Below are positions 11,763 through 24,389 of a DNA stretch of 64,000 bases, one piece after another. How positions within the stretch are numbered: the stretch's first letter is position 1; each line of letters starts with the position of its first letter. The translations under genes and the position numbers were made by a program. The notes beneath the pieces are model-generated. The model did no database searches. It was not told where the DNA came from and worked only from the letters and a program-made list of their open reading frames with translations. The stretch is from Cymodocea nodosa (lineage: Eukaryota > Streptophyta > Magnoliopsida > Alismatales > Cymodoceaceae), in assembly GCA_036874045.1 (NCBI GenBank), contig CM072335.1:1508001-1572000 (forward strand), read 5' to 3'.

Positions 11763-14290
11763 TCGAGATTCAGAAGCTCCAAGTGCCATTCTCTCTGGAT
11801 TTGTCGGTAATCAGTATCTTATGTTATGCTAGAGTCGTGAATCGTTTGGAAGCTGCAATCATTTCTTTGTGGATCTGTTGCTTTGCAAGAGTCTTGGTTT
11901 CACTGTATTATTGGTTTTACCAGGTGATTTGAATCAATGCCCAAATTTCCCTTTTTGCAGAGTTTGAATTTGTTTCTCATGGAAAATTGGATTATGAATT
12001 ACACATACCTTTTTGTTCAATCTTTGTTTACCATATATTGCATGACGTCATTTAGAGTATGTTTTACTTTCTTTTATGCTGAAATGACCTTGATGCTTGG
12101 GAAGAAGACCATAATTTTAATAGCAGTGGTTTACTCATTTATTGCAAGAAATCAATCCCGTTCGAATGATGCATGTGCAAACAAATGTGACCACCATTAC
12201 GTTTTGAGTTGCTAGTTTGCGATTCTTAAAAGGTACTAATTGAAAGTGGAGCATTCTTTGAGGGTTGTTGTCCTCGTAGATTTTTAGGTTCATGATCAAA
12301 ATAAAAATGTTGTCAAATTGGGTTCAATATGTTGTGACCTTGCAAAGAGACTTCGGCGTCACCGAAAATGTTGGTCAGAGAGGGTAATTAGGCCAGTTCT
12401 TTTTACTTCGTTTTAGCGGACTACTTGGTTTAGGGGGGTAATTAGCCAGCCCCTTCTTGTTTGTACTAAGGTAACATTATTAGTTTGGTTTGATTAATAC
12501 TAGTTTAAAATTTGTACTCGTATTATTATTAATAATTTTATAATACATATTAATTTGTATGGTGTTATGAAACATATGATTTACGTGATATTTCTTGATA
12601 AATTATTTATCAAATTCATTATTATATAAAAGATATATATATATATATATATATATGTAATTAGTATTTTATAGAGGAATAGCTGGGCATTTTTTTGCAA
12701 ATCCTATTTATGGTATGTATCTTCCATTATGTACCTCTTGTATTAGCATACTACCTATCATTATATATATATATATATATATGATAAAAAAATACTGGGA
12801 TGTCTATAAAAATGTTTGTTAAAAACATCTTTGGATATTGATAATAGACACGACAATTGATTTTAAAATTAGGTTGAAATTCGTATTTTATAGCATTATC
12901 ATTATTATTTTTATATTTATGAAAGTTTAAATCTAATCAAGTAAGGATATTGCAGTTGGTGTTGGAAACTTTGTACCATTATTGTCGGAAAAAATAATCC
13001 ATCCGTTATGGAATAACAACCATAAAACTTTCGAAACCAAAACCCGACATTCCAAGTCAATGCCCGGCGAATTCTCCGCGATCTCTCCGTCTCATCTTCC
13101 ACTTGTCTCTTTGCTTTGCACCACTCGGCCCCATTCCTCACTTGTTGATCTATTGTGCTTCGATCTTTGTCATACCTGTTTTGATATTCGCGTTCAGATA
13201 TATAGATGGTATTTTCCTATTGGTGTATTGACCTTCTCTTTGGTCCACAGGTACACATTTCGTTTTTTGCTTATTATGAGTTAGGGCATGCGTTTGTTTT
13301 TCTCACATATAGTTAACATATTTATCAACGAGCACATCGTGAAAAATAAGATCTGAGAATTTTTCACTTGCAAGCTTCAAACGAAAATATGATTGCGGTT
13401 TGAGATGTCCGGAAATTAATGTGAATTTTCAACAAGTCTCTCATCATGTGAATTTTATGATACATATCAATTTGTATGCTATTATGAAACATATGATTTA
13501 CATGATATTTCTTGGTAAATTCACTGTTAATCTTAGCCCTTCATCAACGAGGAGAGAGATTTAGTTTATTGGAGGGAGGGGGGGGGGGGGGATGCGTCGT
13601 GAAACAACGTCGACGGAGTTAAAATAAACATAGAAACTATGTTGAAATTTTATCTTGAAATTAATTAACAATAGATAAAAATATTTATTATATATTATTT
13701 TAAATTTAAATCCTACGAAATGTGAGAATATCTCAACATTCTCTTTCACTTGTATCTTATCTTATGTTTATAATTTTCTTATGGATTGATGTGTAAAATT
13801 AGTTAATTATAAGTAAAGATTTTCATTGTATATTAACTAACTTAAATTTAATTTTTACACTAATCAACGTGACGTGGACCTAATTAACAAAAGAGTCGGC
13901 CTAATCCAAGATGAAATGACTAGTCATAATCGTAAGATTTAATCAATTCAACTCTATCCATGCCGTGGTTTAATTAATCGATCATTGTTCAAAGGAAATA
14001 AACATTTCTTGGAAAATCCCAATCCTGTAAATAAATGAAACGGAGGTCTCAGTGAGACGTTGGTGATGGCCGACAGTGGGAAAAGAAGAAATGGATGGGC
14101 GGCTCGTGACGTTTGTTAAGCCTGCGTATGTATGACGTCGAGGATTGATTATGTCACGTGACACGCACCCGTGTATGGAATATGAATCTGGCTTTTGTTA
14201 TGGTGGCGCTGGGAATTTTCCTTCCATGTGAGCGACGGGCGACCTTCCGTCAAAGTTTGGTTTCATTTTCTTTTTCAATAAGGTAAAGTA
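11763..14290. other. L7 3' flank and gene-free AT-rich spacer
   Basis: The first few hundred bases are probably the L7 3' untranslated region. The rest is AT-rich, with (AT)n runs near 12,632-12,656 and 12,763-12,782 and a run of 14 G at 13,578-13,591. Short open frames on both strands carry no recognisable domain. Confidence 0.6.
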
Positions 14291-14292
14291 AA

Positions 14293-14320
<28 letters not shown>

Positions 14321-14327
<7 letters not shown>

Positions 14328-14521
14328 CCCAGACGTAGGAATCCAACTTTTAGGTGACGTTCCTTATTTCATGTGGTTTGATTATTAATTTTGCATGCAA
14401 TTAATTAATTCTCTTGTTATATATATAACCCAGACGTAGGAATCCAACTTTAGGTGACGTTCCTTATTTCATGTGGTTTGATTATTAATTTTGCGTGCAA
14501 TTAATTAATTCTCTGTTATAT
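14321..14521. repeat. Two-copy 101-bp direct tandem repeat upstream of the transporter gene
   Basis: The segment beginning ACCCAGACGTAGGAATCC at 14,327 recurs at 14,428, with near identity over the whole 101-bp unit, including ATGTGGTTTGATTATTAATT. An (AT)n tract precedes the first copy. The array lies about 450 bp upstream of the inferred transcription start, so it may form part of the promoter. Confidence 0.85.
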
Positions 14522-14805
14522 CTATATATGCAAATGCTTAGATGTCACGATCGGGAGTGGAAATGATGGACTTTAATCTGTGGACACGCGGTGCGCTGGT
14601 CGGTATAGGCGACAGTCAGTCAACAACGGCCCAAAAGTGTACATTCAAGCATGCCATGTTAGACGATGGACGCTGACGAACGCGCATTGATCGATCGGAA
14701 GACGAAGACGAACCTCTACGTACGTCATGGTGCTAATTTGAGAGTGGTCTAAGGCTGACGCCAACAGACGTACGTCTGCCTATGTGGATCCCTGCCCTAT
14801 CTATG

Positions 14806-14812
14806 TATATAA
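14806..14812 (+). promoter_or_regulatory. Candidate TATA box of the transporter gene
   Basis: TATATAA lies 164 bases ahead of the chosen start codon, which would put transcription start near 14,835-14,845 and leave a leader of about 135 nt. The leader contains a long GGA tract. Confidence 0.5.
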
Positions 14813-14889
14813 CGTCGACCAGGATGATCATGATATCTCTCCATATCTAACGCGCTGGGGCATAACATTTTGATTAATTCGTCGACGAG

Positions 14890-14970
14890 GTCCAGGAGGA
14901 GGAGGAGGAGGAGGAGGAGGAGAAATAAAGAGAGGAGGAGGAGGAGGAGGAGGGGAGGAGGTGGCGGTGG
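14890..14970 (+). repeat. (GGA)n purine tract in the 5' leader of the transporter gene
   Basis: Nearly uninterrupted GGA/GAG triplets, broken by a short AAATAAAGAGA, run to within a few bases of the start codon at 14,976. This is a trinucleotide microsatellite in what is most likely 5' untranslated RNA. Confidence 0.85.
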
Positions 14971-14975
14971 AATTA

Positions 14976-16331
14976 ATGGAGAAGGTTCAACCGCTGCCAT
15001 TGCCCGAAGAAGAAGCCAAGTCCATGGCCCTTCGTCAGCAGACGACGAAGGTGGTCGCGGCGCCACCCTTCAGCCTGGGCTACTCCCCCTCCCTTCCCGT
15101 CGCCCGCACCACTCCCTACCTCTACGTACCGAAGCTGCCGAGGAGCCAGACGTCGTGCACGCCGCCCAGGCACGAGTGGGAGTCCGCCGCGCACCACCAC
15201 GTCAACCCCGTGCTGCAGGCCATCAACAGCCTGCGGGAGTACGTGGACGACTTCAACCGTTTGACGACCGCGGCACCCACCAATCCGCCTCTCGACGACT
15301 GGCTCCCGGTCACCGAGAGAAGGAAGGGCAACGCCTTCTTCGCCGCCTTCCACAGTCTCTGCTCCGGGATTGGGTTCCAGACCTTGCTTCTTCCCGTTGC
15401 CTTCGCTGCACTTGGATGGTGAGATTCGAACCCGAACCCTAACCCTAATATTTGGGGGAAATAATTAATAATCCTACATCCGCGTTAATCCCGTGATTGA
15501 AACCTTAATTAATTGCAGGACATGGGGGATATTGTGCTTCTTCGCGTTCTTCTTCTGGCAGTTCTACACCACATGGATTCTAACCAGACTCCATGAGGCG
15601 GACGTCATTGGAACCCGCTACAGCAGATATCTTCATCTTTGCTCCGTTGCTTTCGGTATGTATATATGCGTACGTCGTAATTATTTCTCACAGCATTATA
15701 TTCAATTCTTAATTAATCACACAATCAACCTTCCTTATTAAATAATTTCTTCCTCATTGCTTGGCGCAGGACCAAAACCTGCCAAATTGTTTGGGAAGTT
15801 CCCTATAATGTACCTATCCGGTGGGACGTGCACCACCCTTATAATCATGGGCGCCGGCAGCATGAAGATCTTCTACGAGATCTTGTGCGATTCGTCGTGC
15901 TCCGCCGGGCACCTCACCGGCGTGGAATGGTACCTCGTCTTCGTCGGCATCGCGGTCATCATAGCCCAGCTTCCCAACCTCCACGCCATGGCGGGCGTAT
16001 CCTTGGTGGGCGGCGTCATGGCCATCAGCTACTGCACCCTCGCCTGGGTCTCGTCGGTCGCGGAGGGGCGGCCGGAAGGGGTGACCTACCAACCCGCCAA
16101 GGGGAGGACCCACGTGGACCGGTTCCTTAGCATCGCCAATGCTCTGGGACTCATTGCCTTCGCCTTCAGAGGGCACAACCTCGTCTTGGAGATCCAGGGA
16201 ACCATGCCGTCCAGCCAGAAATCTCCCTCCCACGTCCCTATGTGGAGAGGCGTCAGGGTTGCCAACGCTCTCATCCTCCTCTGCCTCTTGCCCACCGCAA
16301 CCCTCGGCTACTGGTCTTATGGCGACCTGGT

Positions 16332-16366
<35 letters not shown>

Positions 16367-17027
16367 TATATATGCATATATAGACGCTCATATATGTATG
16401 TACGCAGTCACTTGCTACTGATTGAATACATATATATATATGTACTCGATCATCCAATTTCTTACACTAGTGCGTATATGCGACGTCGATCAACAGATAC
16501 CGCGGTCGGGACTGCTGTCGGCGCTGCACAAGTACCACGGTCACGACGTATCGAAGGCGGTGCTGGGCCTGACCTCTCTGCTCCTGGTCATCAACTGCCT
16601 CATGTGCTACCAGATCTACGCCATCCCCGTCTTCGACAACTTCGAGATGGCGTACGTGAGCAAGCGCGGTCAGCCGTGCCCGCTGTGGCTCCGCTCCTTG
16701 TTTCGCGTCCTCTTCGGAGGGTTGACGTTCTTCATAGCCACGGCCTTCCCCTTCCTCCCCGACCTCGCCGGCCTGATGGGCGCCGTCGCTCTCCCCATCA
16801 CGCTCGTGTATCCTTGCTTCATCTGGATCGTGATCAAGAAGCCCAAGAGGCAGAGCAGCATGTGGTACACCAACTGGGGCCTCGGCCTCCTCGGCGCCGT
16901 CCTCACCGTCGTCTTGATTGCCTGCGGGATCTGGAACCTGATATACACGGGGGTCCATTTCAGGTTCTTCAAGGCGCAGTTGGATGGCAAGGCAGATTTC
17001 ATTGGATCCACCAGTGTCAATACATGA
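14976..17027 (+). CDS. Lysine/histidine transporter-like amino acid permease (LHT-like 8 type)
   Basis: Four exons, 14,976-15,418, 15,519-15,655, 15,770-16,329 and 16,497-17,027, join in phase through GT-AG introns to give 556 residues. The protein belongs to the AAAP/Aa_trans family of proton-coupled amino acid transporters, expected in the plasma membrane. After a hydrophilic N-terminus of about 105 residues come DDWLPVTERRKGNAFF and a hydrophobic core with about ten membrane spans. Family hallmarks include LHEADVIGTRYSRYL, YLSGGTCTTLIIMG, AFAFRGHNLVLEIQGTMPSS and ALPITLVYPCFIWI. The long N-terminus and these motifs match the LHT-like 8 branch rather than LHT1. The start is the first in-frame ATG; the open frame runs upstream only through GTG. 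Intron 3 starts with an (AGT)n repeat directly at the donor. The exons are very GC-rich compared with the flanks, as in many monocot genes. Substrate range cannot be read from sequence. Confidence 0.93.
16330..16366 (+). repeat. (AGT)n microsatellite overlapping the donor of transporter intron 3
   Basis: The exon ends at 16,329. The donor GTAAGT is followed at once by about eleven AGT/TAG triplets and then TATATATATG. Because AGTAGT includes AG steps and the donor itself blends into the repeat, length changes here would alter the sequence just inside the intron. Confidence 0.85.
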
Positions 17028-20000
17028 ATTCCTTTTTTTCTTTCTTTCGTTTAACCGGATATGTTAAATTTTCCTTCTTTCTCGTTCTTTAACTTCTTGT
17101 TAGAGAGTTAACTAATATTTTATTGTTTTTTCATGTTTTCCACACACGTTGCCTGTTGCCACCCATTAATTTGCACGTGAGAGTCCGTCACGTAGAATAT
17201 ATATATATCGTTCTTTGTTTGATTGACGTCAGTATAAAAAAAATCTCCGTTCATCACCAGTTCAAATTTTTTCAAAATCAATATTTGATAGCTGTATGAA
17301 TCAAAGAAAATAAGAGAAAAATAGAATTGTCAGAATAGACACAATAAAATTTTATTTGATTTTTTAAGTCAAAAGTAGAAAACTTCTTCATTGATTTCTG
17401 AAGGTGCAAAAGTCTCTTTTAAAAGGATACATGAGACACATATTCAAGTCTCGATTAACTGAAAAAATTTATTTATTAACACCAACCCCAACCTTCGTGG
17501 TTAGACTGTATTCATCAACAGTAACCGCTTACCTATTTTCCAAAAGAATAATTATTTTGATGATTTTAACGTGTAATTAAAATATTTTTTTTTTATCTTA
17601 ATATAAATGTAAATAAATGTTAATGCATTATGTGACTTATTGTAATAATAAACATTTATTGTGAATATTTCTTAGAAATAATAAATAGATTATTTGATTA
17701 ATAGATGACTAATATCATGATTAGATGCTGTTTTTTTTTTGGTGAATATATACTATGGTTATTTAGCGTAATTATTTATTGCGATTAGGAATTAGATTGG
17801 GTGATCAGAATCTTACTTGAAAGTCACAAATATAACGTTTTCATCTGGTATTGACGCATATACATATCTCCTCATGTTGTACTGACAAATAAGCTGTGAT
17901 TTTTGAGTTCTCACGATCATATAAAAAGACATGATTGAATTTCATTTGATGAATTAATTTTTAAATGACCTCATTAAATTGATGTTTCATTGCGCGCGAA
18001 TATTAGTTGTAGTTTTGTTCTTGTATTAGATAACCACAATTACAATGTGTAACGATAATAATAATAATAATAATTTTAAAATAAGTCCTTAATTGTTAGT
18101 ACTTTAACTTGTTTCTAAATAAATTAAGTTTAAGAGCTTTATATAATCAGGAAAAAGGAAAAGGAGGAAAAGGGAGAGGTGGTGATCGTGAAGTGAAGCA
18201 AGGAAAAGGAGCAGGACGAGAATAAATTTTTGGGGAAAATTGTTGAATATTTTTTGTAAGTTTTATAATTTATTAGTTTAAAATTTGTATTTCATTGATT
18301 ATTGTATTTTTATCGTTGAATAATGCATACATGTTATATATATTATTATGAATAGGATTAGTTGATGTACGTTGTGTTTTATTTTTATCAACCTGATGTG
18401 TATTTTATTTATTTTCAATGACTCAACAATCATGAGTTGTATTTTGACATTTATATTATGGCGTAACATGTATTTTATTAGAAATTACACCTTTAATTGT
18501 CATGCGAAAATCTTGAATAATGTATGTATTTCTCAAATTGTAAGGATTACACTGTTGGACGTATATAATCATTTATTGACTGATGACATGTGAACGTATT
18601 ATTTATATAATTGAATAATTATAATATGGGGCGAAATCAAGAGTACTAACTGTCCATGATTAGAAAGATTCAAGAGTACCAAGCTCTGGTTTCTAGAGGC
18701 GAAATCAAACCATGATAAATCTAGGTCCATCTGTTCGACCAAGTGCCTTACACATGCAACACTAATGTAGATTCATCAATATAAAATCGAAGTAAGGCAT
18801 GTTTCCGAAACAAAGACGAAAAGAAGCGAACACACATAACAGAAGAAGCGAATGGGAGTGGACCGACCTGTTGGGGAGCGTTGTAGACAAAAAGCACGGG
18901 TGGAGAAACAAACCTGGGCGTTTGTTCAAAAGATTTATAAATTAATATATTATTTTTAAAAATAATATAACAAATTTTTATATAAAATCTTAAATTTAGT
19001 TTTATGTGTGTTCTTTACAATATTAATCTCAAAGGTGGACTCAACCCTTTTGCATGCGTGTGTGGTCATAAACTGATGATGTGAAGAATCGGATTCTTGG
19101 GCATAAATTAAAGTGCAAAAGGACGTGCACGTTTGATGGTTAGAAATATATTGAATTGGCCTAACGTGGTTGTCCTTCCCTTCTTTTCTCCTGGTGCACA
19201 TCAAAAAGAGTGGAAATGGGAAGCCACCACATCATCAAACACAGTCTCTCCCTCCTTAAAGTAGAGATGACTACTGGAATAGTTAAGTTATTGACTTCAT
19301 ATCGACCATAAATAATGATGATGAACATACAGGAATAGTTGATAAAAAAGCAGTCTCACCAAGCAAGTGGAGGTACAATTATATGCTTCAGAGGTAGTAC
19401 TCGTATCTCTCAACATGGTATGATAATTCTCAGCATCTTATTCATATATACATCATACAATGAGTGAATAAATCTTGCATTTCAACTCTCTTTTTTTCTC
19501 TTGACTTTAGTGGCTCATATCTACCTTCACCAGAAGCGATTGTCATTGGTGTACCCCCATTAGACAAGCATTATTCTCAATGCAAAGGCACAAACTGCTA
19601 CACACATCATGCGGAAGATTGAGATCTAGCGAAAATTCACCATAATCAAAAGACAATCACATAATGAGTCAAACACCATTGTGAGATTTCATTCATGAAA
19701 GATGATGAGAAAGAAAACTCGAGAAGGATCATGAGAAAGCTACAAATATAATCCCCCAAGCTGTGCACAAGATGTGAAAACAATAAAAATTTGAAACCAA
19801 AGTGCAACTCCATAGAAAGGTAACCTTCACCAGATAATGAGTCGGCCTTGTGAAAACAACTTTAAAGATGAAATATAAAAAAAAAGAGAAATGGAAATTT
19901 GAAGAAAGAAAAATGGCCTTTTAAAGGGAATCTCGTTCCAGAACGGAAGTGGGAAAATGTGAAAATTGGGTTTGCAATAGGACTGCCCAAAACCAAGAAG

Positions 20001-20850
20001 AAATATTACACAATATGGGTGATTTTTGGATAGGCTAATCAACCAAACACACTTATTAGCTAAATCTTCATTTCTATCTATTGTTTAACATAATTTAAAA
20101 GAATGCCCTTAACTATAATTTCTATCTATTGATTCATTCCCGATATATATTCTAACTTATTTCATTCCTAATTTCACAAGACTATATATCATTTCAAGAG
20201 AATTAAGTACAATAATCTTATTTTCATATCATTTCAAAATAGTATATCATGCAAATTCTGTCATTCCTACTTTCTAAAGAACCACAATTTCTTAGTTTCT
20301 TCAGTATCTCCTCCCTGGTCAAGGTAAATGACAACATTCTATCAAAAAGAACAAGAGATAACAACCTAATATTGATCACTGATGCACCAGAATATGATAT
20401 TTTTTTCCTACACAAAAATCAAAGTTCCGGATATTTAAATGAAAACCATGTGAATATCCTTCGTCTCCCATTGTAGAATAAAATCGTAAGTATTTTCCTA
20501 AGTGATCGTTTGAATTCCAAAGATGTTATACCCAGCTATGAATGCAAATTCATTTTTCTTATCATCATTCCATGCCTTAATCTATGTGAACAATTACCTT
20601 TTCCTGAAGTTTCATTCATTTTTTCTGATGTTATGAATCTTGATAACAATTACTCTTAAAGGTAAGAAGTGTTAGAGATATGCACTGAAAATGGTGTCGT
20701 AGATAAGTGATATTGATAAAATGGATCGATAAATATATAGACTTAGTCTCTTGCATATAAAGAGATTTTCATTCTAGTGATTAACAACAATCACTTATTG
20801 TTATTCTTTCTTAATATAGTACTGGAGGAAGGGAACTCGAAAGGCTAGGA
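17028..20850. other. Gene-free AT-rich spacer
   Basis: It begins with the 3' untranslated region of the transporter gene. I find no conserved domain, no consistent splice structure and no RNA gene. Short open frames near 18,372, 18,956, 19,827 and 20,249 look random in composition. An (AAT)n run lies near 18,056-18,075. Confidence 0.6.
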
Positions 20851-20854
20851 GGAC

Positions 20855-20907
20855 TTAGGAGATCCGTAACCTTAGCCACCACCCACATCCACCACCACCA
20901 CTTCTTA
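20855..20907. repeat. Left nuclear flank of plastid block 2, paralogous to 28,995-29,035
   Basis: CTTAGGAGATCCGTAACC and the following GCCACCACC-rich bases match 28,999-29,033 with small changes. The plastid-derived block starts directly after it. Confidence 0.65.
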
Positions 20908-20908
20908 C

Positions 20909-21665
20909 CAAAAACAAGGGGATGCGGATAAGTGGGAGGATGATAGGAAGAGGGAAGGAAAATATCAATAGTCTAATAGAATATGATTCCAATATGTATG
21001 GCCTATGAATCATCTCATAAAATAAAAAGCAATGTAATAAAGCATTAAAAGGAATAATAAAACGAATTAAAGAGCCCGAGTTCATAGAAACTGAGAAGAT
21101 TGACTCAAAAACCAAAATTTAGTTAATAGCTCCATTGCAGAGTTCAGGCCTAATCATAAATGAGTGGAGTATCGGAAACTGTAGCCAGAGAAGCTATTGA
21201 AATGCCTATACGAACTGAATTTGTCATTCCCCGGTAAGGGTGTACGTATGAAGAATACGATAAGAAAGATTCTTTTTATTTTTATCTATTTTTCTGGACA
21301 CATAATATTTCTTTTTTTCCTTCACTTTCACTCTCACTCTTTAAGAGCAGAACAAAAATAATGATATTATTCAACCTCGAACCCTTTTGAATGTAGCAGA
21401 TAACAGCGGGGCTCGAGCATTGATGTGTATTCGGATCTTAGGAGCTAGTAATCCACAATATGCTCGTATTTGGTGACGTTATTGTTGCTGCAATCAAAGA
21501 AGCAGTGCCAAGTATGCCTCGAGAAAGATCAGAAGTAATTAGAGCCGTGATTGTACGTACGCGTAAAGAACTCAAACGACAAAAATGATGTGATAAAATG
21601 ATGTGTACGGCAGTGCAGCAGTTGCCATTGATCAAGAAAGAATGAAATCCAAAGGGAACTCGAGT
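20909..21665 (+). pseudogene. Nuclear plastid DNA (block 2): end of rpl16 intron, rpl16 3' end, rpl14
   Basis: The order is plastid-like. First comes rpl16 group II intron sequence (GGGGATGCGGATAAGTGG... GTATGGCCTATGAATCATC). Next is a remnant of the rpl16 last exon at about 21,165-21,225, reading VSETVAREA... MPIRTEFVI. Then there is a spacer, and rpl14 from about 21,390 ([20 protein letters not shown]) to 21,665 (VIDQE... NPKGTRVF, in shifted frames). Most of rpl16 exon 2 is deleted, and rpl14 has frameshifts and stops, for instance after the KELKR stretch. It is dead in the nucleus. The missing upstream part (rpl22, rps3, first part of the rpl16 intron) is block 1 at 27.06-28.10 kb. Confidence 0.85.
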
Positions 21666-22150
21666 TTTTAAATCATAGCCATGTCCAACTCATATTGAAT
21701 AATACAATGAGGCTAGGATTCTTTTCAGATATGTCTGCGTGGCAGCTTTAAATACAATAGAGACTCATTGGGATCACAACAAAGCATTTAATAACGTATG
21801 TTCTTAGTTGCACATTACCAAGACATTTTTGTCCATGTTTTACAGTTTTCGTATCATGTTACGCAAGAGTCAAATGCCTATTTTGTCATTTTAATTTTAA
21901 ATCAAGACTTATTAGTAACAATGAAGTTCTAAAAGGTTAGCATAAATTGTAAAGCCCATTTTCTGAAAGTTCAATATTTCAATCGGATAATATAACAACC
22001 TGAACTAGATGGTCATAAAATAATAAAAGGTTCGATCTCCAGAACTTTTTGAATATTTCATAACCATTTTTTGTTAATAGCATGAGGGATTTGTTTGATG
22101 TGATCCAAGTATTGAGACTAAGGTACGATTTGGTATTGAGGTGTGTGCGT
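21660..22150. repeat. Paralogous non-coding segment (matches 29,212-29,470 and 31,745-32,000)
   Basis: About 21,660-21,900 matches 29,212-29,465 (AAATCATAGCCA...CATGTT). Then 21,910-22,165 matches 31,755-32,010 (TAGTAACAATG...GTGTGTGCG). The 2.3 kb between the two matched parts in the other copy is absent here. No gene is visible. Confidence 0.75.
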
Positions 22151-23779
22151 TTTTTGCAAAAAAAAAAAAAAAGCTCGAGAACGCAAATGTGCGTTCCATT
22201 TTTTTATTTCTTCTGTCACGATAATAAAAATAGAAAACCACAAAAAAAATAATTTATTTACCATGTCCGAGGACTCCTGGCCCATCCAACCATGTATCTT
22301 TTCAAAAAAGATAAATACATACTATTATTAGAAAAATGTTACTACAATGACAAATTAGTAGATTTCTTCTAAAGAAAAACAACACACACACTAAAATCAG
22401 CCTTCCATATATATATACATATATAAGTATGATGGATTAGAAAAAGATCAATAAAAATAAATACCCATAGATAACAAACATACTAGTTGAGATGAGCAAC
22501 ACTGAAGGTTGTTTTGCTAATATCACTTCATCATCCTCTTGATTGGTTGAATAATCCTCATGTATAACACCTCACTGGTATCACTTAGAAATTGGAGATA
22601 GAGATACCTCCATGTCTTCTTAAAGAAAAGGATACCATAGAATGTCCAAAATCCGACGATAAAACCAAAAACTGCAATTATATAGAGTTGTAACTTCTCT
22701 TTGTCATTGTCATTCTCCTCGTTCTGATCACTCTTTGGTTTTGGATTTCGCTCTTCTTCGCAACTCTTAGATAATGGAAGCCCACATAGATTGGGGTTGT
22801 TTATGTAGGACTCGTTACTAAATGTTGAGAACTGCTTGCCTGTAGGAATACGACCTGAGAGGTTGTTAAATGACATGTTCAATGAAGATAAAAATGTCAT
22901 CTTCGTCATCTCTTGAGGAATTTGCCCAGAGAGTTTATTTCTTGATAGATCCAGTGCTTCCAACTTCAAGAATCTACCAAGTGTCTTTGGGATGCTACTT
23001 GTCAATTGATTTCCTGCCAAATTCAAATTATGCAAGCCACGTAGATCTCCAAATTCTTGGGGAATAACTCCTGACAAGTTATTATTGGAGAGGTCGATGC
23101 TTGTGACTAGTGAAAGTATCTTGTCAACATAAGCGTATGATTCTCCTTTCATCTCTAGTGTCACAGATTCTTTGTAATAAGCAGCAGTACTAGAGATGAT
23201 TGACTATTTTGACTTATTTAAAATTGTCATTGCATTGAAATCTCCTATAGTCTTTGGTATGGATCCTGATAAATTATTATTTCCAAGATCCAATACTTGA
23301 AGTGATTGCAGCCTTGTCAATGATTGTGGAATATTCCCATAAAGTCTATTTGACCTCAAGCGCAGAATCTTTAGAGACTGCATGCTTTCTACAATCCAAG
23401 GCGGTATTGATCCAGTGAACTTGTTTTCACCAAGATCAAGAATAGTCAAATTCCTACACTTACCCAAGGATGCTGGTAGATTTCCATGAAGTTGATTATT
23501 TTCCAAATGCAATGATTCCAACGTACAATTCTGATGTTCCAGTATTGTAGGAAATGTACTGTTGAATCTATTACTTCCCAAGTGGAGAACGTCTTTCACT
23601 TTCATTATGCAATCAGGAATCTCTCCAGAGAAATTATTTTTGGACAGATCTAATATGGTCAAATATTGCACTTCACACAACGACGATGGGATTCTACCAA
23701 ATAGATTTGTGTTGTTGGAAAGTAACAAGTACTTCAATGTAGACGTCATGTTCGAGATGGAAGATAGTCACTTAGATCC

Positions 23780-23889
23780 TACAAATAGCAGACCATAAAG
23801 AGATTGATTTAGACAAGGTAAGCAAAAAATATGTCAATCTACTACTTTCAAAATGGAAAGAAGGGTGATCAGATAGATATATATGTTAC
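23780..23889 (-). other. Probable intron or insertion inside the receptor-like pseudogene
   Basis: On the minus strand the LRR frame runs to GAAG, followed by GTAACATATATATC and ending TTTGTAG. Removing these 110 bases restores the LRR frame exactly, but the third codon after the join is a TGA. The inserted bases do not encode LRR sequence. Most EIX-type genes are intronless in this part, so this may be a newly gained intron. Confidence 0.5.
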
Positions 23890-24389
23890 CTTCAAATTTG
23901 TTGGAACTCAAATCAATGCTATATAATTTATTGTTGGAGTTTGTCGCATCTGGTATTTCCCCATCCATGTCATTGGAAGACATGTCTAACACGGAAAGAG
24001 AGGAAGAGAAGTTCCAAATCCATGCTGGAAGGCTTCTTCTTATGCTAGCATTAGATAGGACAAGAGTATAAAGTTGCTTTTGTGTACGAATCCATGTACG
24101 AAATAATTCATTAGGCTCCACTTTCCAAGATTGAATATATAATCTAGTTAGATTAAATGGTGGGATCCAATCGGAAGAGGATATGTGGAATGTCGATGAT
24201 GAGTTTGATATCAAGCCAAGATACCGTAATCGGCTCATGTTTACGAAATGAGATTCTGATAGATTGAAATCATGCCCCCCAAGATACAACTCCTTTAGCT
24301 TTGACAATCCCCTAAAACATTTTGGGAAATCAGCTCCATTGATGTTATCATTCCTTTCTAGATATAGACGTTCGAGTAAAGATAGGTTG

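Noticed and set aside
14870-15442. Plus-strand Arg-rich open frame over the transporter start
   Set aside because: It is an alternative frame through the GGA tract and exon 1; the transporter frame has the conserved domain and correct splice phases.
15814-16377. Minus-strand open frames antisense to transporter exons 3 and 4
   Set aside because: They are long only because of high GC content; no domain is visible and the sense frame is clearly the gene.
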